64,000 nucleotides of DNA from Verrucomicrobiota bacterium (GTDB lineage Bacteria > Verrucomicrobiota > Verrucomicrobiia > Opitutales > Opitutaceae): assembly GCA_016235555.1 (NCBI GenBank), contig JACRKC010000112.1:20654-84653 (forward strand), in the 5' to 3' direction. The notes under the pieces are model-generated. The model did not search any database, was not told the DNA's origin, and was given only the letters and a program-made list of their open reading frames with translations. This document shows positions 1-8,861 of this stretch, piece after piece; within the stretch, counting starts at the first letter, position 1, and the number at the start of each line of letters is the position of its first letter. The position numbers and the translations under genes were made by a program.

Positions 1-307
1 GGAAGGGCGCGCCGGAGCGGTCGAACACGACGGCGGTGAGACCGGCGGTCTTGGCTTTGGCGGCGAAGGCGACGCCGAGGGCTTTGCCGCCGGCGATGTT
101 GGCTTTGATCTTCTGTTTGCGGAGCTCGGGATCGAGCGAGCCGAGAAAGACGAGGGTGGCGCCCTTGTCGTCGTCGATCGCCTGGGCGTAGATGTGCTTG
201 CCGGTGAAACGGACAGCGAGACGCGGGCGGGCGGCGGTGCCCTGCACCTTCTTGCGAATGCGCCAGCGGCGCTTCTGCAGGAGGTCGGCTTTGCGAATGG
301 TATTCAT
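1..307 (-). CDS. rplR: 50S ribosomal protein L18, partial
   Basis: This is the N-terminal 102 residues of L18, a 5S rRNA-binding protein of the large subunit; the rest lies beyond the window edge. It starts at an ATG at 305-307 with MNTIRKADLLQKRRWRIRKK and continues with the family's PRLAVRF..KHIYAQ..DD core and the AKAKTAGLTAVVFDRSG segment near the C-terminus. E. coli L18 is 117 residues, so only about 15-20 are missing. It follows rplF by 29 bases in the usual spc order (L6 then L18), so co-transcription is expected. Confidence 0.96.
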   Translation of the reverse strand, partial: MNTIRKADLLQKRRWRIRKKVQGTAARPRLAVRFTGKHIYAQAIDDDKGATLVFLGSLDPELRKQKIKANIAGGKALGVAFAAKAKTAGLTAVVFDRSGAPF

Positions 308-336
308 GGGTATTTCCCTGAGAGTGGTGGTTAGCG

Positions 337-873
337 TTAGGCGACGGTCTTGCCTTCCTTGCGGCGGACGCGCTCGCCGACGAAGCGGACGCCCTTGCCC
401 TTGTAGGGCTCCGGCGGGTAGTAGCTGCGGATCTCGGTGGCGATGGCGCCGACGAGCTGCTTGTCCGCGCCCTCGACCTTGAGCTTGGTCTGGTCGGTGA
501 CGGTGACTTTGATCCCGGCGGGAATGTCCATCAGAATCGGGTGCGAATAGCCCAGCGCGAGGTCGAGCTGGCTGCCCTTGAGGTTGGCCTTGAAGCCAAC
601 GCCTTGGATTTCGAGATCCTTCACATAGCCCTCGGTGACGCCTTTCACCATGCCGGCGATGATCGAGCGGGCGGTGCCATACATGGCGTTGGCAAAGCGC
701 GACTGCTCGGTCGGGGCGACGGTGACTTTCTGGTCAGCGACGGTGATCTTCACGACGGGCGCGAAGAGCTTGGAGACTTTCCCTTTGGGGCCCTCGACGA
801 GGACCGTGGTGTCGGTGACGGTGACCTTCACCTTGTCGGGAATGAGAACGGGTTGTTTGCCGATGCGGCTCAT
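337..873 (-). CDS. rplF: 50S ribosomal protein L6
   Basis: L6 binds 23S rRNA near the sarcin-ricin loop and the elongation-factor site. The 178-residue product begins MSRIGKQPV.IP and ends GVRYVGE-like (GVRFVGERVRRKEGKTVA), both typical of bacterial L6, and its length matches the E. coli protein (177). The two-domain repeat layout is visible: a first half with KG..S..F, and a second half containing LGYSHPI and the terminal PEPYKGKGVRF motif. It sits between rpsH and rplR with short spacers, as expected for the spc section. Confidence 0.98.
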   Translation of the reverse strand: MSRIGKQPVLIPDKVKVTVTDTTVLVEGPKGKVSKLFAPVVKITVADQKVTVAPTEQSRFANAMYGTARSIIAGMVKGVTEGYVKDLEIQGVGFKANLKGSQLDLALGYSHPILMDIPAGIKVTVTDQTKLKVEGADKQLVGAIATEIRSYYPPEPYKGKGVRFVGERVRRKEGKTVA

Positions 874-890
874 GGTGCGTGGCTCCGTGG

Positions 891-1283
891 TTACCAGACG
901 GTGCAGAGAAGTTCGCCGCCGGCCTTGTTACGGCGGCAGTCGGCGTCCTTCATCAGGCCGTGCGAGGTCGAGACGATGGAGATGCCGAGGCCGTTGAGGA
1001 CGCGGGGAATCTCGGTGTAGCGGTAGTAGAGGCGGCGGCCGGGCGTCGAGGCGCGGGTGAGGCCGGTGATGGCGGGCGCGCCGTCGACATATTTCATTTT
1101 CACGACGAGGGTCTTGTGGCCCGCGGCGTCGGCGCTGTCGCTGAAGTCAACGATGTAGCCCTCGGCCTTCAAAATGGCCGCGATGGCGGCCTTGAGCTTG
1201 GAGTGCGGCTGCACGCACTCGTCGAGGCGCGCCTTGCTCGCATTGCGCAGGCGCGTGAGGAAGTCACTGATCGGATCGGTCAT
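891..1283 (-). CDS. rpsH: 30S ribosomal protein S8
   Basis: S8 binds helix 21 of 16S rRNA and is an early assembly protein. The 130-residue product starts MTDPISDFLTRLRNASKA, the conserved S8 opening, and ends with the ISTSHGLM-like segment (IVSTSHGLMKDADCRRNKAGGE). The reading frame extends 20 codons further upstream, but the ATG at 1281-1283 gives the normal length (E. coli 130) and places the conserved MTDP at the N-terminus. No clear Shine-Dalgarno sequence precedes it. It lies between rpsN and rplF. Confidence 0.97.
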   Translation of the reverse strand: MTDPISDFLTRLRNASKARLDECVQPHSKLKAAIAAILKAEGYIVDFSDSADAAGHKTLVVKMKYVDGAPAITGLTRASTPGRRLYYRYTEIPRVLNGLGISIVSTSHGLMKDADCRRNKAGGELLCTVW

Positions 1284-1367
1284 GGATGGAGGTGGTTTCG
1301 ATTTGGGGCCGCGCGGGTCATATCCGATGCGCCAGAGGCGCATTACCCCCGTGAGCCAGAAATTATT

Positions 1368-1673
1368 TTACCAGGAGGACTTGGTGACGCCGGGAATTTT
1401 GCCGGCGAGGGCGAGTTCGCGGAAAGTGAGGCGGGAGACGCCGAACTTGCGCTTGTAGCCACGGGGACGGCCGCTGAGGGAGCAGCGGTTGCGCACGCGC
1501 TCGATGGCGGAGTTCTTGGGCAGTTTTTGCAGTTTCTTCTGCGCGGCGAAAAAGTCGGCGTCGCCGGTGGCGGGGTTGGCGAGGATGGCCTTCAACTCGG
1601 CGCGTTTCTTGGAGAACTTGGCGGCGAGGCGGATGCGCTTCTGGTTGCGCTCGATGGCGGAGGTCTTCGGCAT
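1368..1673 (-). CDS. rpsN: 30S ribosomal protein S14, zinc-free long form
   Basis: S14 assembles late into the head of the 30S subunit. The 101-residue product is the long, zinc-independent form: it has the C-terminal [28 protein letters not shown] signature, and there is no CxxC pair in the region where short S14 proteins bind zinc. The length equals E. coli S14. The gene lies between rplE and rpsH in canonical spc order. Confidence 0.97.
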   Translation of the reverse strand: MPKTSAIERNQKRIRLAAKFSKKRAELKAILANPATGDADFFAAQKKLQKLPKNSAIERVRNRCSLSGRPRGYKRKFGVSRLTFRELALAGKIPGVTKSSW

Positions 1674-1684
1674 GGTGAAAAGGA

Positions 1685-2278
1685 TCAGGCGGCGGCGGGC
1701 TTGGGGGCGTCGGTGGGGCGGGCCGGAGCGGCCTCGACGCGACGGAACGGCATACCGAGGAGCTTCAGGAGCTCACGGCCCTCATCGTCGGTGCCGGCGG
1801 TGGTCACGATCGTGAGATCGAGGCCGATGTGCTTTTTGAGATTCTCGACGGTGATTTCCGGGAAGATGGCGTGGTCGGTGATGCCGAGGTTGTAATTGCC
1901 CTGGCCGTCAAACTTGGAGGGCACGCCGCGGAAGTCGCGGATGGTGGGGAGCGCGACCGCGAGGAGGCGGTAGAGGAACTCCCACATGTTGTTACCGCGA
2001 AGGGTCACGTGGCAGCCGACGATCTGGCCCTCCTTGAGCTTGAAGTTGGCGATGGCCTTGCGGGACTTCGAGAGGACGGGCTTCTGGCCGGCGATGGCGG
2101 CGATGTCACGCTGGATGTCGGCGATCTGGTTCTTGTCCGCGTCGGCATCGATGCCGGTGTTGATCTTGACCTTCACCACCTTGGGCACCTGGTGAAGGTT
2201 CTTGTAACCGCGGCTCTTCACGAGGGCCGCGATGACCTGCTCGGTGTAGAGTTTCTTGAGGACTGGGACGTAGCTCAT
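1685..2278 (-). CDS. rplE: 50S ribosomal protein L5
   Basis: L5 forms the 5S rRNA complex and part of the central protuberance. The 197-residue protein contains the conserved core [48 protein letters not shown] and LDLTIVTTA blocks in order. It is about 18 residues longer than E. coli L5 (179), mostly through a Pro/Ala-rich C-terminal tail (residues about 178-197). It is preceded by rplX with a 74-base spacer and followed by rpsN 11 bases later. Confidence 0.97.
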   Translation of the reverse strand: MSYVPVLKKLYTEQVIAALVKSRGYKNLHQVPKVVKVKINTGIDADADKNQIADIQRDIAAIAGQKPVLSKSRKAIANFKLKEGQIVGCHVTLRGNNMWEFLYRLLAVALPTIRDFRGVPSKFDGQGNYNLGITDHAIFPEITVENLKKHIGLDLTIVTTAGTDDEGRELLKLLGMPFRRVEAAPARPTDAPKPAAA

Positions 2279-2352
2279 TTTTTGGGCGACCGGATTTCCG
2301 ACCCGGACGCAATTAGGGAGTTTGGTGGATGAGGGTGGCGCTTAGGCGCGGC

Positions 2353-2631
2353 TCAGGCAGTCGCGGGCGCGGCCTTCTTGCGCTTGGTGCTCGCGTCGTA
2401 AACGGACTGGAGCATGAGGTTCGAGACGTGGACGGAACCCTCGCGCTCGGTGATGGCGCCCTGCGGGTTCTTCTCCGACTTTTTCTCGTGGCGCTTGACC
2501 ATCGCGACGCCCTCGACGCGGGCGCGCTGCTTGGCGGCGAGGATCTCGAGGACTTTGCCGGACTTGCCTTTGTGGGAGCCGGAGATGACGACGACGAGGT
2601 CGTTGCGCTTGATATGAAATTTCTGAGCCAT
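2353..2631 (-). CDS. rplX: 50S ribosomal protein L24
   Basis: L24 is an assembly initiator that binds the 5' end of 23S rRNA. The 92-residue product starts MAQKFHIKRNDLVVVISGSHKGKSGKV-like and contains the KOW motif (VVVISGSHKGKSGKVLEI, residues about 13-30), followed by EGVAMVKRHEK. It starts one base after the rplN stop codon. A GGAGG inside the last rplN codons is well placed to serve as its ribosome binding site, which suggests translational coupling. A short Lys/Ala tail ends the protein. Confidence 0.97.
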   Translation of the reverse strand: MAQKFHIKRNDLVVVISGSHKGKSGKVLEILAAKQRARVEGVAMVKRHEKKSEKNPQGAITEREGSVHVSNLMLQSVYDASTKRKKAAPATA

Positions 2632-2632
2632 G

Positions 2633-2998
2633 TTAGAGGACCTCCGGGGCGAGCGAGATGATCTTCATGAAGTTCTTCGCCCGCAGTTCGCGGGCGACCG
2701 GGCCGAAGATGCGGGTGCCCTTCGGGTTGTTGGTCGCGTCGATGATGACGATGGCGTTGCTGTCGAAACGCAGGTAGCTGCCGTCCGCGCGGCGGATGGG
2801 CGCCTTGGTGCGAACGACGACGGCCTTGGCGACCTCGCCTTTCTTCACGGTGGCGTCGGTGGTGCTCTCCTTGATGTGGACCGTGACGATGTCGCCGACA
2901 TGGGCGTAGAACGTCTGCTGGCCCATCCGTTGGATGAGAGCGGCTTTGCGGGCGCCGGTGTTATCGGCGACTTCGAGAATGGAGCGCAGTTGTAGCAT
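2633..2998 (-). CDS. rplN: 50S ribosomal protein L14
   Basis: L14 lies at the subunit interface and contacts 16S rRNA helix 14. The 121-residue product opens with [19 protein letters not shown], the near-invariant L14 start, and ends with the [24 protein letters not shown] block. Length matches E. coli (123). A GGAGG sequence sits 5 bases upstream of the ATG. It lies between rpsQ and rplX. Confidence 0.98.
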   Translation of the reverse strand: MLQLRSILEVADNTGARKAALIQRMGQQTFYAHVGDIVTVHIKESTTDATVKKGEVAKAVVVRTKAPIRRADGSYLRFDSNAIVIIDATNNPKGTRIFGPVARELRAKNFMKIISLAPEVL

Positions 2999-3034
2999 GG
3001 CGGCCTCCGAGGGTTGGTTGTTGGTTAAAGGGAA

Positions 3035-3412
3035 TCAGGCGGACGGCGCGGCCGCGGGGGCGGCGGCTTCGTTGGCCTTGGTGGTTTTGGTGGGGACGGC
3101 GGCGGCGACATCGGTCTCGTTGACGGCGACGGCGTCGGTGGTCACGGCCTTTTCGACGATGGCGGTGACGCGCCAGCGCTTGAGCCGGCTGAGGGGGCGG
3201 GTCTCCATGACCTCGACCTTGTCGCCGACCTTGGTCTCGTTCTTCTCGTCATGGACGTGGAGGACGGTCTGGCGGTTGACGACCTTCTGGTAAAGCGGGT
3301 GCGGCTTCTTGTAGGCGACGGTGACCTTGACGGTCTTGTCACCGGAGCGGCTGCTGACGAAACCGATCTGGGTGCGGCGCGTGTTGCGCTGGCCGGGAAT
3401 GGCGGTGGACAT
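3035..3412 (-). CDS. rpsQ: 30S ribosomal protein S17 with C-terminal extension
   Basis: S17 binds the 5' domain of 16S rRNA. Residues 1-89 are a complete S17 (RRTQIGFVSS.SGDKTVKV, KHPLY-like KPHPLYQKVV, VGDKVEVMETRPLSRLKRWRV). A further 36 or so residues rich in Ala, Thr, Val and Lys follow (about 90-125), which E. coli S17 (84 residues) lacks. The tail has no recognisable domain and looks disordered. The gene lies between rpmC and rplN in normal order. Confidence 0.96.
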   Translation of the reverse strand: MSTAIPGQRNTRRTQIGFVSSRSGDKTVKVTVAYKKPHPLYQKVVNRQTVLHVHDEKNETKVGDKVEVMETRPLSRLKRWRVTAIVEKAVTTDAVAVNETDVAAAVPTKTTKANEAAAPAAAPSA

Positions 3413-3443
3413 GATGGTGCGTGCGTTTTAGCCGGAGTCGCGC

Positions 3444-3653
3444 TCAGGCGGCGGCGGGGGCTTTGGCGTTCTTCTTTTGTGTGAGGATCGTCTCCAGACG
3501 GGCGATGTCCTTGCGGAGGACGCGCAGCAGGTGCGGCTTCTCGACCTGGCCGGTATTCTTTTTCAGACGGAGCTGGAGGAGCTCGGCGCGGACTTCGCGG
3601 AGCTTGGTGGTGATCTCATCCGGGGAGAGATCGCGAATTTCTTTCGGTGTCAT
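3444..3653 (-). CDS. rpmC: 50S ribosomal protein L29
   Basis: L29 sits at the polypeptide exit tunnel and is one of the contacts for trigger factor and SRP. The 69-residue product shows the two-helix L29 pattern: [47 protein letters not shown]. The last residues (KNAKAPAAA) form a short Ala tail. It lies between rplP and rpsQ, as in other S10 operons. Confidence 0.96.
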   Translation of the reverse strand: MTPKEIRDLSPDEITTKLREVRAELLQLRLKKNTGQVEKPHLLRVLRKDIARLETILTQKKNAKAPAAA

Positions 3654-3699
3654 GACGGACGTTGGTTGAAGGGTTTTCGGCGGGGGCCGGCGCGGGGGC

Positions 3700-4122
<423 letters not shown>

Positions 4123-4137
4123 GGCGTTCTAAAGGGT

Positions 4138-4770
4138 TCAGTTGTTGTCGGACTCTTTTTTGCAGATCCAGCACTTGACGCCGATCTTGCCGTAGACGGT
4201 GAGGGCTTCAGAGAAGCCGTAATCGATGTTCTCGCGGAGGGTGTGGAGCGGCACGCGGCCTTTGCGCTGCCATTCGCGGCGGGCGATGTCCGCGCCACCG
4301 AGGCGGCCGGAGCACTGGATGCGGATGCCTTCGGCGCCCAGCGTCATGGCCATTTCGACGGCCTTTTTCATGGCGCGGCGGAACGCGATGCGGCGCTCGA
4401 GCTGCAGCGCGACGTTCTCGGCGACGAGCTGCGCCTCGATCTCGGGCTTCTTGACCTCCTGGATGTCGAGGAGGATTTCCCTGCCGGTGAGCTTGGCGAG
4501 ATCGTCCTTGATCTTCTCGATCTCCTGGCCTTTGCGGCCGATGACGATGCCGGGGCGGGCGGTGTAGATTTTGACGCGCACGCGGTTCGACGCGCGCTCG
4601 ATGAAGATGCGCGGCACGCAGGCCTGCTTCAGCTTCTCCATGAGTTTTTCACGGATCACCTGATCTTCATGGAGGAGTTTGCCGAAATCTTTTTTGCCGG
4701 CATACCAGCGGGACTGCCAGTTGCGACGGACGGCGAGACGGAAACCGATCGGATTGGTTTTTTGGCCCAT
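4138..4770 (-). CDS. rpsC: 30S ribosomal protein S3
   Basis: S3 lines the mRNA entry channel. The 210-residue product starts [14 protein letters not shown] and contains the KH domain core ([17 protein letters not shown], residues about 75-95) and the second domain with [19 protein letters not shown]...GRVPLHTLR. It is shorter than E. coli S3 (233) and ends soon after the GKIGVKCWI segment, so it lacks the long basic tail found in some species. It follows rplV by 9 bases. Confidence 0.98.
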   Translation of the reverse strand: MGQKTNPIGFRLAVRRNWQSRWYAGKKDFGKLLHEDQVIREKLMEKLKQACVPRIFIERASNRVRVKIYTARPGIVIGRKGQEIEKIKDDLAKLTGREILLDIQEVKKPEIEAQLVAENVALQLERRIAFRRAMKKAVEMAMTLGAEGIRIQCSGRLGGADIARREWQRKGRVPLHTLRENIDYGFSEALTVYGKIGVKCWICKKESDNN

Positions 4771-4779
4771 GGAAGTAAA

Positions 4780-5130
4780 TCAGGAGTTGGTGTTGCCGTC
4801 GGAAAGGACGATGCGGATGTGCGCCATTTTCTTGCGGCGGGGCATCGCGGAGCCGCGGGCGCCGGCCTTGAAACGCTTGAGGACAGGGCCGTTTTCGATC
4901 ACGGCGCTTTTGACGGTGAGCTTGTCGGCGGAGATGCCGCGCTTCTCGTCGTTCTCGGAGTTGGCGATCGCGCTCTTGAGGGTCTTGGCGATCAGGCGCG
5001 CGGATTTGCGCGGGATGAGGCCGAGATACTCCAGCGCCTGGTCGGCGCGGCGGCCTTGGATGATGCGGGCAACTTCGCGCACTTTCTTGGGCGACATGCG
5101 CGCGTTGCGGGTGAGGGCTTGGACTTCCAT
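4780..5130 (-). CDS. rplV: 50S ribosomal protein L22
   Basis: L22 reaches into the exit tunnel with a long beta-hairpin. The 116-residue product starts at the ATG at 5128-5130 (MEVQALTRNARMSPKKVREV) and ends with the MPRRKK..HI.IVLSDG hairpin and tail. The frame is open well upstream, but only this ATG gives the family length (E. coli 110). Unusually, rpsS is not its immediate upstream neighbour: a REP-like sequence and an unrelated exported-protein gene lie between. Confidence 0.97.
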   Translation of the reverse strand: MEVQALTRNARMSPKKVREVARIIQGRRADQALEYLGLIPRKSARLIAKTLKSAIANSENDEKRGISADKLTVKSAVIENGPVLKRFKAGARGSAMPRRKKMAHIRIVLSDGNTNS

Positions 5131-5170
5131 GGTGGTGGTGAGGATTCCCAGAGCGGAGCTCTCGGCGATA

Positions 5171-5196
5171 GCGGTCCCGGCGAAGCGGGCCCCTAC
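5171..5196 (-). repeat. Single GTAG-headed REP-like sequence
   Basis: Read on the minus strand, this begins GTAG and continues into a GC-rich imperfect hairpin (GGGCCCGC, then CTTCGCC, then GGGACCGC). A GTAG head before a palindrome is the layout described for RAYT-associated REP elements. The same layout occurs as inverted pairs elsewhere in this window (22395-22442, 41871-41941, 49199-49272). It sits in the spacer just upstream of rplV. Confidence 0.45.
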
Positions 5197-5219
5197 CCTT
5201 TTGGTTTGGTTCGTTGGTT

Positions 5220-5567
5220 TTAGGTTTTGAGAATCTTGACGCTGGCGGTGTCGCCAGCGCGGATGGTCTGTTTGGGCGCCACGCTGAGGATCAGGGCCGC
5301 GGCGGCGGCGTTGCGAAGGTCGACGAGAAGAACCTCCGCGACCTCCGTCTGGCCGCGGCTGACACGGCAGACCATGCCCTGGCGCAGGCCGACATCGTAG
5401 CCGTGATCGAGCAGGATCAGGTCGGCGACGCGCGTGGGTTGGATGGCGGCGACGCGCGCAGACGGCGTCGCCGCAAGACCGGGTGACGAATGACCGATGA
5501 CGAAGGCAATCAGGGCCGCGGGCTTGAGACCGCGGGACCACGATTGAAATGTTGGAAGATTCGTCAT
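5220..5567 (-). CDS. Predicted exported protein inside the S10 operon
   Basis: The product is about 115 residues and I do not recognise its family. The N-terminus (MTNLPTFQSWSRGLKPA, then the hydrophobic ALIAFVIG, then AAT) resembles a Sec signal peptide. The rest is a small, probably beta-rich domain (LILLDHGYDVGLRQGMVCRV, then VAEVLLVDLRNAAAAALIL, then IRAGDTASVKIL), which recalls small OB-like or MreC-like beta domains, but this is not an assignment. I chose the ATG at 5565-5567 because a GGAGG lies 11 bases upstream; an in-frame ATG at 5586-5588 would add seven residues. The gene interrupts the normally contiguous rpsS-rplV pair, so it is presumably transcribed with ribosomal proteins. 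Confidence 0.7.
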   Translation of the reverse strand: MTNLPTFQSWSRGLKPAALIAFVIGHSSPGLAATPSARVAAIQPTRVADLILLDHGYDVGLRQGMVCRVSRGQTEVAEVLLVDLRNAAAAALILSVAPKQTIRAGDTASVKILKT

Positions 5568-5611
5568 TCGGAATTCGGCCTCCGCCATTACGCGCGAGCG
5601 AAGCGGGCGCG

Positions 5612-5887
5612 TTAGATTTCCTTGCGGGTCATGCCGCCGTGCGCCTTGAAGATACGCGTGGGCGCGAACTCGCCGAGCTTGTGGCCGACCATGTTCTCGG
5701 TGACGTAAACGGCGACGAACGCCTTGCCGTTGTGCACGTTGAACGTGTGGCCGACGAAATCAGGCGTGATCGTCGAGCGGCGGGACCAGGTTTGAATCGG
5801 TTTCTTGGCGCCGGACTTCACGGCCTTTTCGATCTTCTCGAGCAGGTGGTAGTCGACGAAGAAACCCTTTTTGATGGAACGTGCCAT
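5612..5887 (-). CDS. rpsS: 30S ribosomal protein S19
   Basis: S19 lies in the head of the 30S subunit near the A-site finger. The 91-residue product starts [16 protein letters not shown] and contains [43 protein letters not shown], which is diagnostic. Length equals the family norm (E. coli 92). It follows rplB by 18 bases. Confidence 0.98.
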   Translation of the reverse strand: MARSIKKGFFVDYHLLEKIEKAVKSGAKKPIQTWSRRSTITPDFVGHTFNVHNGKAFVAVYVTENMVGHKLGEFAPTRIFKAHGGMTRKEI

Positions 5888-5905
5888 GGTGCGAGAGGGG
5901 CTGGA

Positions 5906-6772
5906 TTACTTCTGGCCACGCGGCTTGCGGCCGTTGTGGTGGACGATGATCTGAGCGTTCGAGGGCTTCGAGCGGCGGCGCGTGACGTAGCCCTTGGCGA
6001 GCTGGCCCCACGGCGACACAAGGTGCTGCCGGCCGCCACCACCCTTGGACTTGCCCTGGCCACCACCGTTCGGGTGATCGACCGGGTTCATCGCCATACC
6101 GCGGACGGTCGGGCGGATGCCGAGCCAGCGCTTGCGGCCGGCCTTCCCGAGGGACTGGAGGTTGTGATCCTCGTTGCCGATTTCGCCGATGGTGGCGCGG
6201 CACCGGGCATTGACGGTGCGAAGTTCGCCGGACGGCATCTTGAGCGTGGCCTTCTCGCCTTCGACGGCGACGAGTTCGAGACTCGCACCGGCGGCGCGGG
6301 CGACTTTGGCGCCACGACCGGGGACGAGTTCGACGCAGTGCACGAGGGTGGACGGCGGGATGAGCGACAGCGGGAAGTTGTTCCCGGTGGTGAAATCGTT
6401 CGTCGTCGCCTTGTTTGACGCAAAGATCGTGTCGCCCACCTTCAGGCCTTTCGGCGCCGGGATGTAGCGTTTCTCGCCGTTGGTGTAGGCGATGAGGGCG
6501 ATGTTCGACGTGCGGTTCGGATCATACTCGAGGGCCTGCACCTTGGCGGGCAGGTCGAGGATGTCGCGCCTGAAGTCGATGATGCGGTAGAGCTGCTTAT
6601 GGCCGCCACCGCGATGGCGCGAGGTCAGGCGGCCGTAGCAATTGCGGCCACCGGACTTGTGCTTGTGCTCGGTGAGCGCACGCAGGGGGCGCTCCTTCGA
6701 CAGCTCCGTCTGCTTGTTCAGCGACGTAAAGCGGCCGGCGGGCGTGAGCGGGCGGAAAGAATGGATAGGCAT
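5906..6772 (-). CDS. rplB: 50S ribosomal protein L2
   Basis: L2 is a primary 23S rRNA-binding protein needed for subunit joining and peptidyl transferase assembly. The 288-residue product has the N-terminal [26 protein letters not shown] block, the central [12 protein letters not shown] segment and the C-terminal [19 protein letters not shown] motif, which holds the conserved His of the active-site region. It is about 15 residues longer than E. coli L2 (273). The gene lies between rplW and rpsS. Confidence 0.98.
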   Translation of the reverse strand: MPIHSFRPLTPAGRFTSLNKQTELSKERPLRALTEHKHKSGGRNCYGRLTSRHRGGGHKQLYRIIDFRRDILDLPAKVQALEYDPNRTSNIALIAYTNGEKRYIPAPKGLKVGDTIFASNKATTNDFTTGNNFPLSLIPPSTLVHCVELVPGRGAKVARAAGASLELVAVEGEKATLKMPSGELRTVNARCRATIGEIGNEDHNLQSLGKAGRKRWLGIRPTVRGMAMNPVDHPNGGGQGKSKGGGGRQHLVSPWGQLAKGYVTRRRSKPSNAQIIVHHNGRKPRGQK

Positions 6773-6803
6773 GGTGGTGTTTCTCCGGGTGCGACGGGCG
6801 CGC

Positions 6804-7085
6804 TTAGACGAGCTCGATCTTGTCGCCGGCCTTGAGCGTCACGATGGCCTTCTTGTAATCGGAGGTCTGGGACGGCTGGCCGTTGCGGCTGCGCTTGTTC
6901 TTGCCGCGGTAGTTCTGGACGTTGACCCGCCGCACGGTGACCTTGAAGGTCTCCTCGACGGCCTGCGCGATCTGGTGCTTGTTGGCGTCCGGGTAAACCT
7001 CGAAGGTATACTGGCCGAGCTCGGCGCTCTGCTTGCTCGCCTTCTCGGTGAGACGGACGGTCTTGAGGACGCGATGGGCGATCAT
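6804..7085 (-). CDS. rplW: 50S ribosomal protein L23
   Basis: L23 sits at the tunnel exit and docks trigger factor. The 93-residue product starts at the ATG at 7083-7085 (MIAHRVLKTVRLTEKA) and contains YTFEV..DANKHQIAQAVE..F.V.V..VN, the L23 core. The start overlaps the rplD stop codon by one base, so coupled translation is likely. The open frame continues upstream inside rplD, but only as an overlap. Confidence 0.97.
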   Translation of the reverse strand: MIAHRVLKTVRLTEKASKQSAELGQYTFEVYPDANKHQIAQAVEETFKVTVRRVNVQNYRGKNKRSRNGQPSQTSDYKKAIVTLKAGDKIELV

Positions 7086-7717
7086 TAGTTCTTCCCTCCG
7101 TTGACGCGGGCGAGGATGGCCTCGATCGCTTTGGTGCTGACGACGATTTTGCGGTATTGCGCGAGGTCGACGGTATTGAGGCTCGCGGCCTCCTGGAAAG
7201 TCACGCGGTCGAGGTTGCGGATCGCCTGCTGGACCTCCGGGGCGAAGGGTGCATCGACGAGGAGCACCTTGCCCTCGGGTGCGACGCGGTTGACGATCTG
7301 GCTGGCGAACTTGGTCTTGGCCTGCGCGAATTCCCACTTTTCGATCACGGCGATCTCGCCGGCACTCGCGCGGTCAAAGAGCTGGCGGCTGAACGCGAGC
7401 TTCTTCACCTTCTCGTTGACCTTCTTCGAATAGTCGCGCGGCTTGGGGCCGAACACGACGCCACCACCACCCCAGAGCGGCGAACGGCTGGAGCCGGCAC
7501 GGGCGCGGCCAGTGCCTTTTTGCTTCCACGGCTTCTTGCCACCACCGCGAACTTCGCCGCGGGTCTTGGTGGAGTGCGTGCCCTGGCGGCGGTTGGCGTT
7601 GATGGCGACGATCACTTCCTTCACGGCCTGCAGGCCTTTGTCGCCTTCGAAGGTCGTGATGCCGAAGTCCTGCTCGGTGCTCGGCGTGCCGTCGGATTTG
7701 AAAACTTGGAGCTTCAT
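7085..7717 (-). CDS. rplD: 50S ribosomal protein L4
   Basis: L4 contributes an extended loop to the exit-tunnel constriction; in E. coli it also represses its own operon. The 210-residue product contains the RQGTHSTKTRGEVRGGGKKPWKQKGTGRARAGS.RSPLWRGGG-like loop (here SPLWGGGGVVFGP), which is the tunnel extension, then YSKKVNEKVKKLAF. Length is close to E. coli (201). It is preceded by rplC and overlaps rplW. Confidence 0.98.
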   Translation of the reverse strand: MKLQVFKSDGTPSTEQDFGITTFEGDKGLQAVKEVIVAINANRRQGTHSTKTRGEVRGGGKKPWKQKGTGRARAGSSRSPLWGGGGVVFGPKPRDYSKKVNEKVKKLAFSRQLFDRASAGEIAVIEKWEFAQAKTKFASQIVNRVAPEGKVLLVDAPFAPEVQQAIRNLDRVTFQEAASLNTVDLAQYRKIVVSTKAIEAILARVNGGKN

Positions 7718-7735
7718 GTGTGCGGGTCCTCCGGA

Positions 7736-8383
7736 TTACTGCGCCTTGGGCTGGCCCTTGATGGCGGAGCGGACGATGACGTCGTCGCCGTTGGCGCCGG
7801 GAATCGCGCCCTTCACCAGCAGCAGATTCTTGTCGGCGATGATTTTGACGAGGCGCAGGTTTTGGACCGTGCGCTTCTCACTGCCCATGTGGCCGGGCAT
7901 GGACTGGTTTTTCCACGAGCGGCCGGGCGTCTGGCGCATACCGATGGAGCCGATGCGGCGGTGGAACATCGAACCGTGCGAGGCGGGACCGCCCGCGACG
8001 CGCCAGCGGCGGACGACGCCTTGGAAGCCCTTGCCCTTGGTGACGCCGATGACATCGACCAACTGGCCCTCGGTGAACGCGGTGACGTTGACGACGTCGC
8101 CGACCTTGAGCGTGGGGGCGCCAGTGAGGCGGACTTCGCTGAGCACGCGGGGCGCGACTTCGAGGCCGGCCTTCTTTGCGTGATTCAGTTCACCCTTCGC
8201 GGTGTTCTTCGGTTTCTTGGTGGAGAAACCGATCTGGACGGCATTGTAGCCGTCGGTCTCGGTGGTCTTGACTTGGACGACCGGACAGGGGCCGGCTTCG
8301 ACCACGGTGACGGGGACCAGGACGTTTTGCGCGTCGTAGACCTGCGTCATTCCGATCTTCTTACCTAAAATTTCGGAGATCAT
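7736..8383 (-). CDS. rplC: 50S ribosomal protein L3
   Basis: L3 is an assembly initiator whose loop approaches the peptidyl transferase centre. The 215-residue product starts MISEILGKKIGMTQVYD and includes the central GVTKGKGFQGVVRRW block followed by ASHGSMFHRRIGSIGMRQTPGR, the conserved L3 loop, whose Gln is methylated in E. coli. A 149-base spacer separates it from rpsJ, longer than others in this run. That spacer contains a GC-rich hairpin around 8445-8480 but no convincing terminator. Confidence 0.98.
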   Translation of the reverse strand: MISEILGKKIGMTQVYDAQNVLVPVTVVEAGPCPVVQVKTTETDGYNAVQIGFSTKKPKNTAKGELNHAKKAGLEVAPRVLSEVRLTGAPTLKVGDVVNVTAFTEGQLVDVIGVTKGKGFQGVVRRWRVAGGPASHGSMFHRRIGSIGMRQTPGRSWKNQSMPGHMGSEKRTVQNLRLVKIIADKNLLLVKGAIPGANGDDVIVRSAIKGQPKAQ

Positions 8384-8532
8384 AGGCTAAGTGGTAGGTG
8401 GAGGTTAATCCGTTTGGGACGGACCTACTTTAGCGAGGCTTGGCGGTGCCCGCCGAAGGCGGATGACCCCGAAGGGCACACAAGCGAACCTGCTAACTGT
8501 AGATGCTGAAACCCGGGTGCGGAGATTGAGGG

Positions 8533-8841
8533 TTAAACGTTGATGGTGATGTCCACGCCGGACGGCAGGTTGAGCTTCTTCAGCTCGTCGACCGTCTGTG
8601 CGGTGGGTTCGATGATGTCGATGAGACGCTTGTGCGTGCGCGTCTCGAACTGCTCCATCGACTTCTTGTCGACGTGCGGAGAGCGGTTGACGGAGAGCTT
8701 GTCGATGTGCGTCGGCAGCGGGATGGGGCCGGACACGCGCGCGCCGGAGCGCTTGGCGGTCTCGACAATGTCCTGGGCCGACTGATCGATCACGCGATAG
8801 TCGAAGCCCTGGAGTTTGATGCGAATGCGTTGGCCTTTCAT
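8533..8841 (-). CDS. rpsJ: 30S ribosomal protein S10
   Basis: S10 works in the 30S head and, with NusB, in antitermination. The 102-residue product begins [34 protein letters not shown] and contains GPIPLPTHI and the [24 protein letters not shown] signature. I chose the ATG at 8839-8841, which gives the family length (E. coli 103); a TTG three codons upstream is the only nearby alternative. It follows fusA by 20 bases, so the str and S10 sections are joined with no tuf gene between them. Confidence 0.97.
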   Translation of the reverse strand: MKGQRIRIKLQGFDYRVIDQSAQDIVETAKRSGARVSGPIPLPTHIDKLSVNRSPHVDKKSMEQFETRTHKRLIDIIEPTAQTVDELKKLNLPSGVDITINV

Positions 8842-8861
8842 GGCGGACAAAGAACGAAGTT

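Noticed and set aside
5589..5611. The upstream ATG at 5586-5588 as start of the exported-protein gene
   Set aside because: It lacks a ribosome binding site and adds seven polar residues before the signal peptide; the ATG at 5565-5567 has a GGAGG upstream.
8384..8532. Hairpin in the rpsJ-rplC spacer as an S10-type leader or terminator
   Set aside because: The stem around 8445-8480 is imperfect and has no T-run. No match to a known r-protein leader could be made by eye.
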